Notes under the pieces: model-generated | The model's database searches: none | The model's input: only the letters and a program-made list of their open reading frames with translations | What the model was told of the DNA's origin: nothing | DNA from: an uncultured Muribaculaceae bacterium | GTDB lineage: Bacteria > Bacteroidota > Bacteroidia > Bacteroidales > Muribaculaceae | Direction of reading: 5' to 3' | Assembly (NCBI GenBank): GCA_910584495.1 | Contig: CAJUAR010000107.1 | Span: forward strand, 1 to 6,228 | Length of the DNA: 6,228 bases | Translations under genes and position numbers: made by a program | Shown: positions 1 through 6,157 of the stretch, one piece after another | Layout of the letters: each line of letters opens with the position of its first letter | Position numbering within the stretch: position 1 is the stretch's first letter

Positions 1-613
1 AGACCGACAGGTGAGCAAAACGGCTAACGCCGGTGAGGAACACCATGCGGATATAATCGGCACTGCTCTTGAAATTCGAGTAGATGGAAGTTAGCTGCTG
101 CCGGAAGTGAACGAACAACTCGCTGTCGTGAAGATTGTTGACAAGGGGTTTGTCGTATTCATCAACAAGTATTATCACTTGTCGGCCGGTCTTGGAATAT
201 GCGGCCTCTATGATGTTGCTGAATCGTACTGATGCATCATCAACCATAGGTTCAATGCCGTATTCTTTCTCCCAACCATTTAACTTTCCCTTGAGCAAAT
301 TATCAAGAGCTTCTTTGCTTTGGTATGAGTGGCTGTTGATGTCGAGATAAAGCACCGGGCATGGCTGCCAGTCCCAGTCCATGGTGTCGGCATAAAGCCC
401 CTTGAACAGCTCCCGTCGTCCTTGGAAGAAACTTTTCATCATGGACAGGAAAAGGCTCTTGCCAAAACGCCGGGGGCGCGCAAGAAAAAAGTATTGACTG
501 CCATAATTGAGCAGCTTCTCCACAAAATGTGTTTTGTCCACATAGAGGCAACCCCTCTGTCGTAGAACTTCGAAAGACTGCTGTCCCACGGGGTATAATA
601 TGCGCTTTTCCAT
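1..613 (-). CDS. AAA-ATPase-like protein (PF09820 type), N-terminal part, runs off the window
   Basis: Reading the minus strand from the ATG at 613-611 gives 204 codons without a stop up to the left edge, so only the N-terminal part is here. Seen: an N-terminus with LYPVGQQSFEVLR and YVDKT (residues 6-28), a Walker-A-like ARPRRFGKS at 45-53, a Walker B strand with the acidic DEYDKP at 146-156, and FLTGVSRFAHLSV at 192-204. This order is typical of the AAA-ATPase-like family (PF09820), which in full length usually carries a C-terminal PD-(D/E)XK nuclease-like domain (PF08011); that part lies outside the window. The family is abundant and often multicopy in Bacteroidales, and its function is not established. 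The P-loop is the family's own RPRRFGKS form, so it is not degenerate. The start is supported by a promoter whose -7 box ends 20 nt upstream. The gene points away from mscL and appears unrelated to the plus-strand cluster. Confidence 0.9.
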   Translation of the reverse strand, partial: MEKRILYPVGQQSFEVLRQRGCLYVDKTHFVEKLLNYGSQYFFLARPRRFGKSLFLSMMKSFFQGRRELFKGLYADTMDWDWQPCPVLYLDINSHSYQSKEALDNLLKGKLNGWEKEYGIEPMVDDASVRFSNIIEAAYSKTGRQVIILVDEYDKPLVNNLHDSELFVHFRQQLTSIYSNFKSSADYIRMVFLTGVSRFAHLSV

Positions 614-633
614 AACTGTCCGTAATTTTTCCA

Positions 634-664
634 CAAATCTAACAAATTTTTCTCGTATGACAAA
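634..664 (-). promoter_or_regulatory. Bacteroidetes-type promoter of the AAA-ATPase-like gene
   Basis: On the minus strand the -33 box TTTG (664-661) is followed by a 19-nt spacer and TAGATTTG (641-634), a perfect match to the Bacteroidetes -7 consensus TAnnTTTG. Transcription would start a few bases further on, leaving a leader of roughly a dozen bases before the ATG at 613. The leader shows no clear Shine-Dalgarno sequence, as is usual in this phylum. The boxes are seen directly; promoter activity is inferred. Confidence 0.7.
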
Positions 665-688
665 CATTCAGCAACTTAGAAAGGTTCT

Positions 689-732
689 AAACAAAGCTGT
701 TTGCATCATTTCCCCATGTAAACAGCTTGTTT
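689..732. repeat. Inverted repeat of two pseudo-palindromes between divergent promoters
   Basis: The left arm AAACAAAGCTGTTT (689-702) and right arm AAACAGCTTGTTT (720-732) are reverse complements apart from one extra A in the left arm. Pairing continues inward as G703·T719, C704-G718, A705-T717 and T706-A716, leaving a 9-nt loop at 707-715. Each arm is also close to a palindrome around a central AGCT, and the two centres are 29 bp apart. The element lies between the -33 boxes of the AAA-ATPase-like gene (661-664) and mscL (745-748). It could be a pair of binding sites for a dimeric regulator, or a structured element. A terminator is less likely because no gene on either strand ends here. Confidence 0.65.
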
Positions 733-744
733 TTGCAGCCATTC

Positions 745-776
745 TTTGGCTGATGAAGGAAAAATGATTAAATTTG
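745..776 (+). promoter_or_regulatory. Bacteroidetes-type promoter of mscL and perhaps the downstream cluster
   Basis: TTTG at 745-748, a 20-nt spacer and TAAATTTG at 769-776 match the Bacteroidetes -33/-7 pattern exactly. The inferred transcription start is around 783, about 20 nt before the mscL ATG at 803. This placement argues against the in-frame starts further upstream at 746 (TTG) and 764 (ATG), which lie inside the promoter. No equally good promoter was found in the gaps between the following genes, so this may serve all five. Confidence 0.72.
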
Positions 777-802
777 CACAAAACAATTCAAGACCAAGAG
801 CT

Positions 803-1240
803 ATGAAGAAATTTATCAACGAGTTTAAAGAATTTGCTGTCAAAGGCAATGTAGTCGACATGGCCGTGGGCGTTGTCATCGGCGCAGCTTTCGGCAAAAT
901 AGTCACATCGCTCGTCAACGACATCATCATGCCCGCTGTTGGCGTATTAACCGGCGGCATCAATTTCTCCGATTACAAATGGGTGATTCAAAAAGGAGTA
1001 AGCGAAGGATCCGAAATTATAACACCCGAGGTTGCAGTGACATGGGGTGCGTTTGTTCAGACAATTATCGACTTCCTTATCATTGCCTTCTGCATCTTCA
1101 TAGCAATTAAATTCATCAACAAACTCAAACGACAGCCCGAACCGGCTCCCGAAGCCCCAGCAGCGCCCGCCGGCCCGACCCAGGAAGAACTCCTCACCGA
1201 AATCCGCGACCTGCTCAAACAGCAGAACCAGAGCAAATAA
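803..1240 (+). CDS. mscL: Large-conductance mechanosensitive channel MscL
   Basis: MscL forms a homopentameric pore in the inner membrane that opens under high membrane tension and releases solutes during hypo-osmotic shock. The product is 145 aa, close to the usual ~130-150. Seen: an N-terminal amphipathic helix (residues 2-14); the very conserved GNVVDMAVGVVIGAAFGKIV at 15-34, which starts TM1 and the pore-lining helix; LVNDIIMPAVG at 37-47; a periplasmic loop of about residues 52-80; TM2 at about 83-105; a Pro/Ala-rich linker at 112-125; and the C-terminal helix TQEELLTEIRDLLKQQ at 126-141, which forms the cytoplasmic bundle. The reading frame is open further upstream, but family alignment (MKKFINEFKEFA) and the promoter at 745-776 both place the start at 803. 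The stop is 4 nt before aroK, suggesting co-transcription. Confidence 0.96.
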   Translation: MKKFINEFKEFAVKGNVVDMAVGVVIGAAFGKIVTSLVNDIIMPAVGVLTGGINFSDYKWVIQKGVSEGSEIITPEVAVTWGAFVQTIIDFLIIAFCIFIAIKFINKLKRQPEPAPEAPAAPAGPTQEELLTEIRDLLKQQNQSK

Positions 1241-1244
1241 GCCC

Positions 1245-1784
1245 GTGTCCGGAGCGGTTTTTCTCATAGGCATGATGGCATGCGGCAAGACTACGCTGGG
1301 ACAAGCCTTGGCAAAAGCCATGCCGCAAAGGTCTTTTGTGGACCTCGACTGCATGATTGAACAAGAACAAGGCATGCCGGTGTCGCGTATATTTAAAGAG
1401 CGCGGCGAGGCAGAATTTCGCAGCCTCGAAGCCGATGCCCTGCGCCGCGCTGCCGTCGACGGTGCTATTGTGGCTTGCGGCGGAGGCACGCCTTGTTTCA
1501 AAGCCAACATGGACTTTATGCTTGCCAACGGCACAGTTGTGTGGCTCCGTGCCGACCGCGATGTAACCGTGCGTCGTTTGCTGCTCGCCCCTGCCGGCCA
1601 ACGACCTCTGATAGCCGCCGTAGAGCCAAGTCCCGAAGCCGTGGGTGCCGTTGTCGACTGCTACGAAGCCCAACGTGCACCGTTTTACCGCCGCGCCCAT
1701 CAAATTTTCGATTCGTCGCGGCTGGAGACACCCCGTCAAATTGCCGAAGCTGTCGAAGCTTTCTCGGCACAATTCCTAACATAA
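1245..1784 (+). CDS. aroK: Shikimate kinase
   Basis: This cytoplasmic enzyme phosphorylates shikimate with ATP to shikimate 3-phosphate, on the route to chorismate and the aromatic amino acids. The 179-aa length is normal for a single-domain enzyme. Seen: P-loop GMMACGKTT at 9-17; FVDLD at 31-35, with D33 and D35 in the Mg2+ and shikimate-binding positions; ERGEAEFR at 52-59 with the shikimate-binding R59; CGGGTPC at 78-84, the Gly triplet of Walker B; QRP at 119-121 with the lid arginine R120; and RAPFY at 144-148 with R144. The P-loop has Ala12 where most shikimate kinases have Gly (GxxGxGK), but GxxxxGKT is intact. The start is a GTG 4 nt after the mscL stop; the only ATGs nearby fall within the P-loop, so GTG is required. 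The next gene begins 13 nt after the stop. Confidence 0.94.
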   Translation: MSGAVFLIGMMACGKTTLGQALAKAMPQRSFVDLDCMIEQEQGMPVSRIFKERGEAEFRSLEADALRRAAVDGAIVACGGGTPCFKANMDFMLANGTVVWLRADRDVTVRRLLLAPAGQRPLIAAVEPSPEAVGAVVDCYEAQRAPFYRRAHQIFDSSRLETPRQIAEAVEAFSAQFLT

Positions 1785-1797
1785 CACACAATTTATT

Positions 1798-2973
1798 ATG
1801 GATGCGCCCCTTCCTCTTGAAGAAGTACTTCACGCCACAACAGCGGCACGCCAGGCTGTGCTTGGTCTTCCGGCATCGCGCAGCATGCTCGACCATCGCT
1901 TTCCACTCACTCCCGAAGGTGCCGGCATGCTCGTGACACGAGGGCTGAGAGTGAAAATGGAACGTGGAGCCGCCAAGCACATCCACTATAGCGACGAGGC
2001 ATACAGCCGCTGCGGCGTAGAGATTGTCGACCGTCAGGAAGCCCTGGCCGCCGACATGGTGCTCCATCTCCAGCCCCTCGAAAGCATCGATGCCCGCCGT
2101 CTCAAACGCGGCTCGGTGCTCCTCACCTTTCTCCATGCCACACCTTCCGATGCCGACACACTGCGCATACTCCTCGACCGACATGTGATTTCGCTCGGCC
2201 TCGACCTTTTCACCGACGACGAAGGCCACCTGCCTTTTGCCGACATTCTCCACGAAATCGACGGTCGCGCCGCCATGGCCGTAGCCTCTTCGCTGCTTGC
2301 CGATGCTGTTCACGGCAAAGGCATACTCCTCGGAGGAGTAGCCGGCGTGGTTCCCTGCGAAGTGATGATTATAGGGGCCGACATGGCAGCTTTCGCCGCT
2401 GCTCAGACCGCACAAGGCCTCGGAGCCACGGTGAGGATGTTCGACAACAATGTTTACCGCTTGCGCGACTGCATGCGCCGTCTGGGCAATGGTGTAATCG
2501 GTTCAACACTCCATCCGCGGGTGTTTGAGAGTGCCCTTCGCTCGGCCGACATTGTGATGACTTCCGGCAATGTTCCGGCAGCTGTCATTGGCGCCGACAT
2601 GGTGGAAGTGATGAAACGGGGTGTTATCTGTTTCGATCTCACCTCGCAGCCCGGAGCCGCGTTCCCCTCTATGCAGCTTATCGACCTCGACCTTGCCTCA
2701 CCTGCCGACAACGAGGGCTCCGAGCCTGCACGTCTTTGCTATGTCAATGCCGGAAATGCCGTTCCCCGCACTGTGGCAATGGCGCTAAGCAACACCTTCA
2801 TAAGCATGCTCGACGATATTCTTGTGGCCGAAGGCGTGGCCAACGCCCTAAAAATGAAAAAAGGCCTTCGCAGCGCAGCTTTCACATTCCTCGGCAAATG
2901 TGTCAACCAGCAAGTAGCCCGCCTCTTAGGGGTACGGAATGTCGATATTAACCTTTTCGTCCAGTTCACCTGA
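1798..2973 (+). CDS. Divergent alanine dehydrogenase/PntA-family protein, probably not a true alanine dehydrogenase
   Basis: The 391-aa product aligns along its length with the alanine dehydrogenase/transhydrogenase-alpha family (AlaDh_PNT N and C domains). Seen: HRFPLTPEGAGMLVTRG at 33-49, TFLHAT at 110-115, GKGILLGGVAGVVP at 173-186, a Rossmann-like segment at 188-216 ending in FDNNVYRLR (215-223), and a C-terminal part resembling Bacteroidetes alanine dehydrogenases. Against well-studied alanine dehydrogenases (residue roles from memory), the substrate Arg (R34) and catalytic His (H113) remain. The pyruvate-binding Lys position is Q92, the catalytic Asp position is Q284 in DLTSQPG, and the glycine loop GAGTxG reads GADMAA (193-198). 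The fold is therefore probably kept while NAD-dependent alanine deamination is doubtful. Alternatives are another reaction or a non-catalytic binding role. The gene overlaps the next one by one base (TGATG), suggesting translational coupling. Confidence 0.82.
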   Translation: MDAPLPLEEVLHATTAARQAVLGLPASRSMLDHRFPLTPEGAGMLVTRGLRVKMERGAAKHIHYSDEAYSRCGVEIVDRQEALAADMVLHLQPLESIDARRLKRGSVLLTFLHATPSDADTLRILLDRHVISLGLDLFTDDEGHLPFADILHEIDGRAAMAVASSLLADAVHGKGILLGGVAGVVPCEVMIIGADMAAFAAAQTAQGLGATVRMFDNNVYRLRDCMRRLGNGVIGSTLHPRVFESALRSADIVMTSGNVPAAVIGADMVEVMKRGVICFDLTSQPGAAFPSMQLIDLDLASPADNEGSEPARLCYVNAGNAVPRTVAMALSNTFISMLDDILVAEGVANALKMKKGLRSAAFTFLGKCVNQQVARLLGVRNVDINLFVQFT

Positions 2974-3659
2974 TGACTAAAGCAAAAAGACAGAAATTCT
3001 ACGTGGTGTGGGTTGGCCAAGACCCCGGAATCTACGACAACTGGGCCGAATGTTTCCGCCAAGTGGCCAATTTCCCGAATGCTCGATATAAATCGTTTGC
3101 ATCCCGAGAGGAGGCTGTCGATGCCTATCGCAACATGCCCGAAGACAACGGCAATTTCTTCAGAGAAATGGCGCTGAGGCGCAAAACCGCCCAGGCCGAA
3201 CACAAGCTCGCTCCAAGGCCCGACTTCTCGTCTATCCCCGGCATAAGGCTCGATGCAATTGCCGTCGACGGCGCTTGCGCCGGCAATCCCGGCCGGATGG
3301 AGTACAGGGCGGTGCGTGTTATCGACGGTGCCGAAGTTTTCCATATCGGAGCTCAAAAGGCGCTCACCGGCACAAACAACATTGCCGAATATCTGGCAAT
3401 GATACATCTGGCGGCACTGCTCAAAAAAGCCGGCGACAACACAACGCCCATATACACCGACTCAAAAAACACTCTGGCATGGCTGAAAAAAGGTCGCTCT
3501 AAAACTACTCTCGAGCGCACCGAGGCCACTGCCGAAACTCTCGACCTCCTTGCACGAGCCGACGCATGGCTCGCCGCTAACGAGCCCATCGCAAACCCGA
3601 TCCTGAAATGGCAAACCGACATGTGGGGGGAAATTCCCGCCGATTTCGGTCGCAAATAG
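2973..3659 (+). CDS. Ribonuclease H with N-terminal viroplasmin-like domain
   Basis: The enzyme cuts the RNA strand of RNA:DNA hybrids, as in R-loops, replication primers and misincorporated ribonucleotides, using two metal ions in the cytoplasm. The 228-aa protein has two domains. Residues 9-52 (YVVWVGQDPGIYDNW through ASREEAVDAY) match the RNase H1 N-terminal hybrid-binding, caulimovirus viroplasmin-like domain. Residues ~93-228 form the RNase H fold. The DEDD active site is complete: D99 in VDGAC, E139 in NIAEY, D163 in YTDSKN and D224 in IPADFGRK. GNPG (104-107) and TGTNN (132-136) are also typical. This C-terminal ending, without the basic handle of E. coli RNase HI, is common in Bacteroidetes. 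The ATG overlaps the stop of the preceding gene by one base. I assign no symbol because rnhA and rnh names are used inconsistently for this subtype. Confidence 0.93.
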   Translation: MTKAKRQKFYVVWVGQDPGIYDNWAECFRQVANFPNARYKSFASREEAVDAYRNMPEDNGNFFREMALRRKTAQAEHKLAPRPDFSSIPGIRLDAIAVDGACAGNPGRMEYRAVRVIDGAEVFHIGAQKALTGTNNIAEYLAMIHLAALLKKAGDNTTPIYTDSKNTLAWLKKGRSKTTLERTEATAETLDLLARADAWLAANEPIANPILKWQTDMWGEIPADFGRK

Positions 3660-3665
3660 AATAAG

Positions 3666-3720
3666 CCTCCACTATCCTCATAACTCACTAAAACCCAAAA
3701 CTTACAACTCCCTCTAAACT
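3666..3720 (+). promoter_or_regulatory. G-free, C-rich leader before glgB
   Basis: The 55 nt just before the glgB ATG contain no G and 22 C. A Shine-Dalgarno sequence is thus impossible, and the RNA should be largely unstructured, which suits SD-independent initiation in Bacteroidetes. C-rich, G-free RNA is also the signature of Rho-binding (rut) sites, so regulated termination before glgB is possible. No TAnnTTTG box was found here. The base composition is seen directly; either function is inferred. Confidence 0.4.
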
Positions 3721-5742
3721 ATGGCACGCCAACTGAAACTTCTCAAAAACGACCCATACCTCCAGCCTCATAGCGCGGCAATCGAAGGCCGACACATGCA
3801 GGCCGAGGCTAAACTCCGCGAACTCGCCGGAAAGAAAGGCTCTCTTGTCGACTTTGCAAATGCTCACCGCTACTTCGGCCTCCACCGTCAAAAAGACGGC
3901 TCGTGGATTTTCCGCGAATGGGCTCCGAATGCTACTGCCATCTACCTCATCGGCGACTTCTCCGAATGGCGCGCCACGCCAAACTTCAAGCTTGCCCACC
4001 CCGAAAGTGCTATCGACGGCGTGTGGGAAATCCATCTGCCCGCCTGGGCTCTTGCCGACGGCCAGCTCTATAAAATGCTCGTGGAATGGCCCGGTGGAAT
4101 GGGTGAACGAATCCCTGCTTATGCCGACCATGTTGTACAAGACCCCAAAACACACATCTTTTCGGCAAAAGTTCACGCTCCGGCAAGGAAATTCCGCTGG
4201 AAAGACAAGGACTTCAGCCCCAACACCTCGCCTCTGCTAATCTACGAATGTCATATCGGCATGGCCCAGCAAACCGAAGGCGTTGGCTCATACGACGAGT
4301 TCCGACGCAATGTGCTGCCGCGTATTGCCGCCGACGGCTACAATGCAATCCAGATTATGGCCATCCAGGAACATCCCTACTATGGCTCTTTCGGCTATCA
4401 TGTATCCAACTTCTTTGCCGCTTCGAGCCGTTTTGGCACACCCGAAGACCTCAAACGCCTCATCGACGAGGCTCACCGGATGGGCATAGCCGTAATCATG
4501 GACATTGTCCACTCCCATGCTGTCAAGAACGAGAACGAAGGGCTCGGCCTCCTCGACGGATCGCCCTATCAGTACTTCCACCGCGATGCCTCGCGCCGTG
4601 AACACCCGGCTTGGGATTCGCTATGCTTCGACTATGGCAAGAACGAAGTGCTCCACTTCCTGCTTTCCAACTGCAAATACTGGCTCGAAGAGTACCACTT
4701 CGACGGCTTCCGCTTCGACGGCGTTACATCGATGCTCTACTACGACCACGGTCTGGGCAAAGCCTTCGGCAGCTATGCCGACTACTACGACGGCGGACAG
4801 GACACTGATGCAATAACATATCTCACGCTGGCCAACATTCTCATCCATCAAATCAAGCCGCAAGCCATCACAATTGCCGAGGAAATGAGCGGCATGCCGG
4901 GCCTGGCGATTCCATTCCGGGAAGGAGGTATTGGATTTGACTACCGCATGGCGATGGGCATACCCGACTACTGGATTAAGACCCTCAAAGAGCTAAAAGA
5001 CGAGGACTGGAAACCCACATCCATCTTCTGGGAACTTACAAACCGACGTGCCGACGAAAAAACCATCTCCTACGTCGAAAGCCACGACCAGGCCCTTGTT
5101 GGTGACAAAACGGTGATTTTCAGGCTCATTGACGCAAAAATGTACTGGCACATGATGGTGGGCGACACCGACTCCGATGTAACTCGCGGCATAGCCCTGC
5201 ACAAGATGATTCGCCTCGTTACTCTCGCAACCATCAACGGAGGCTATCTCAACTTTATGGGCAACGAATTCGGACACCCCGAATGGATCGACTTCCCGCG
5301 CGAAGGAAACGGCTGGAGCTACAAGTATGCCCGACGCCAGTGGGACCTCGTCGACCGACAGGACCTGCAGTACCGATTCCTCAACGCATTCGACAACGCC
5401 ATGATCGAGCTGGTGAGCCGCCGTCGCGGATTCCAGAGCAAACCCGTTATCAAAATATGGGAAAAAGACGATGATCAAGTGCTGGCATTCATGCGCGGCG
5501 ACCTTCTGTTCGTGTTCAACTTCAGCCCTACAAAGAGCTACGAAGGCTACGGTCTCCTCGCTCCCGGCGGTGTCTACAGCACCGTTCTCAGCAGCGACGA
5601 CCCTGCCTTTGGCGGATTCGGAAACATTGCCATGGTGGATCACTACACCAAAGAAGACCCTCTCTATGCCGAAGCCGGCGTTGAACGCCTTCCCCTCTAC
5701 CTACCCGCCCGCACCGCCCTCGTCCTCCGAAAACACAAATAA
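3721..5742 (+). CDS. glgB: 1,4-alpha-glucan (glycogen) branching enzyme
   Basis: The enzyme cuts alpha-1,4 chains and reattaches them as alpha-1,6 branches during glycogen synthesis in the cytoplasm. The 673-aa length fits the eukaryote-type branching enzymes (GH13_8-like) usual in Bacteroidetes; E. coli GlgB is longer. Seen: the N-terminus LLKNDPYLQPH (7-17); a CBM48-type domain around FREWAPNATAIYLIGDFSEW (64-83); and a GH13 barrel with conserved region I DIVHSH (261-266), region II FRFDGVTSM (330-338) with nucleophile D333, region III IAEEMSGMPG (385-394) with acid/base E387, and region IV YVESHDQALVGDKT (451-464) with transition-state stabiliser D456. NFMGNEFGHPEW (511-522) and FVFNFSP (597-603) are also typical; the latter begins the C-terminal beta domain. 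All catalytic residues are present. No glycogen synthase or glgC is in the window. The start follows a 61-nt gap after the RNase H gene, and the stop codon forms part of a hairpin. Confidence 0.96.
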   Translation: MARQLKLLKNDPYLQPHSAAIEGRHMQAEAKLRELAGKKGSLVDFANAHRYFGLHRQKDGSWIFREWAPNATAIYLIGDFSEWRATPNFKLAHPESAIDGVWEIHLPAWALADGQLYKMLVEWPGGMGERIPAYADHVVQDPKTHIFSAKVHAPARKFRWKDKDFSPNTSPLLIYECHIGMAQQTEGVGSYDEFRRNVLPRIAADGYNAIQIMAIQEHPYYGSFGYHVSNFFAASSRFGTPEDLKRLIDEAHRMGIAVIMDIVHSHAVKNENEGLGLLDGSPYQYFHRDASRREHPAWDSLCFDYGKNEVLHFLLSNCKYWLEEYHFDGFRFDGVTSMLYYDHGLGKAFGSYADYYDGGQDTDAITYLTLANILIHQIKPQAITIAEEMSGMPGLAIPFREGGIGFDYRMAMGIPDYWIKTLKELKDEDWKPTSIFWELTNRRADEKTISYVESHDQALVGDKTVIFRLIDAKMYWHMMVGDTDSDVTRGIALHKMIRLVTLATINGGYLNFMGNEFGHPEWIDFPREGNGWSYKYARRQWDLVDRQDLQYRFLNAFDNAMIELVSRRRGFQSKPVIKIWEKDDDQVLAFMRGDLLFVFNFSPTKSYEGYGLLAPGGVYSTVLSSDDPAFGGFGNIAMVDHYTKEDPLYAEAGVERLPLYLPARTALVLRKHK

Positions 5743-5826
5743 GGCATCATTGTAAGCCTCAGTAGTGCTTACTCATGCCTTAGAAGAACCCCATGTTGCC
5801 AACTTGCAGGCAACATGGGGTTCTTC
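5740..5826 (+). terminator. Two adjacent hairpins after glgB, probable transcript end
   Basis: The first hairpin pairs TAAGGCAT (5740-5747, including the glgB stop) with ATGCCTTA (5775-5782), then GTAAGC (5752-5757) with GCTTAC (5767-5772) above a small internal loop. The second follows without a gap: GAAGAACCCCATGTTGCC (5783-5800) pairs perfectly over 18 bp with 5809-5826 around an 8-nt loop. No T-run follows at once; after seven bases comes A7T5 (5834-5845). This is therefore not a textbook intrinsic terminator, but its position and stem strength suggest the 3' end of the glgB transcript or protection of that end. Confidence 0.65.
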
Positions 5827-6142
5827 AGTATGCAAAAAAATTTTTAAACCCAGTGCCTCTCACAACAATCTTCAAATGAAGCTTGTTGCGCCCCGAATTG
5901 TTAACATACCCAAAAACTTCCGTTTCAAGTGTTAAACGGGCCATTTTTATGCCCTTTTCACCCCTCTGATGACCCAAAAATTTCCATCAGAAGCAAAATC
6001 TATTGAATCGACAGTGCACAAGCTGCCCTCTGTTTTTTCGATATGCATTATCGGCTCGGCCCATCTAAAGCCACGGTAATCTTACAGTCCTTTTTTGTTA
6101 AAAAAAGGCAATAATGAGATATTTAACTTATTTTAACTTTCT
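5827..6142. other. Intergenic stretch without a recognisable gene, with small hairpins
   Basis: No plausible protein or known RNA was recognised on either strand, and no TAnnTTTG promoter box was found. The clearest structures are a hairpin at 5863-5888 (CAACAA, one mismatch, CTTC; loop AAAT), GGGC/GCCC at 5938-5954 followed by TTTT, TCTGATG/CATCAGA at 5965-5991, CGATA/TATCG at 6039-6053, and CCTTTTTT/AAAAAAGG at 6089-6108 around a GTTA loop. The last could end transcripts on either strand. None is strong enough to name a function. Confidence 0.5.
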
Positions 6143-6154
6143 GGGGGGGGGGGG
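6143..6154 (+). repeat. G12 homopolymer tract
   Basis: Twelve consecutive G lie in otherwise AT-rich DNA, four bases upstream of the -33 box of the promoter at 6158-6189. Runs of this length are prone to slipped-strand length change. They are also places where sequencing can miscount, so the exact length is uncertain. Confidence 0.9.
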
Positions 6155-6157
6155 TAT

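Noticed and set aside
700..735. A second plus-strand promoter reading TTTG (700-703) and TGTTTTTG (728-735)
   Set aside because: The spacer of 24 nt is too long and the -7 box lacks the A; the promoter at 745-776 fits far better. The resemblance comes from the inverted repeat.
746..802. N-terminal extension of MscL from TTG 746 or ATG 764
   Set aside because: The extension has no counterpart in the family and coincides with a perfect promoter; the start at 803 fits both homology and promoter placement.
947..1772. Minus-strand open frames (947-1534 and 1215-1772) opposite mscL and aroK
   Set aside because: Both are antisense to well-supported genes, overlap each other, and show no family motifs.
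1516..2415. Minus-strand open frame of 299 codons opposite aroK and the dehydrogenase-like gene
   Set aside because: It lies fully antisense to two genes with clear family motifs, its translation shows no recognisable domain and is rich in His, Gly and Cys as expected of an antisense shadow, and no promoter box precedes it.
4993..5643. Minus-strand open frame of 216 codons opposite glgB
   Set aside because: It is antisense to the conserved catalytic and C-terminal parts of glgB and has no recognisable motif.
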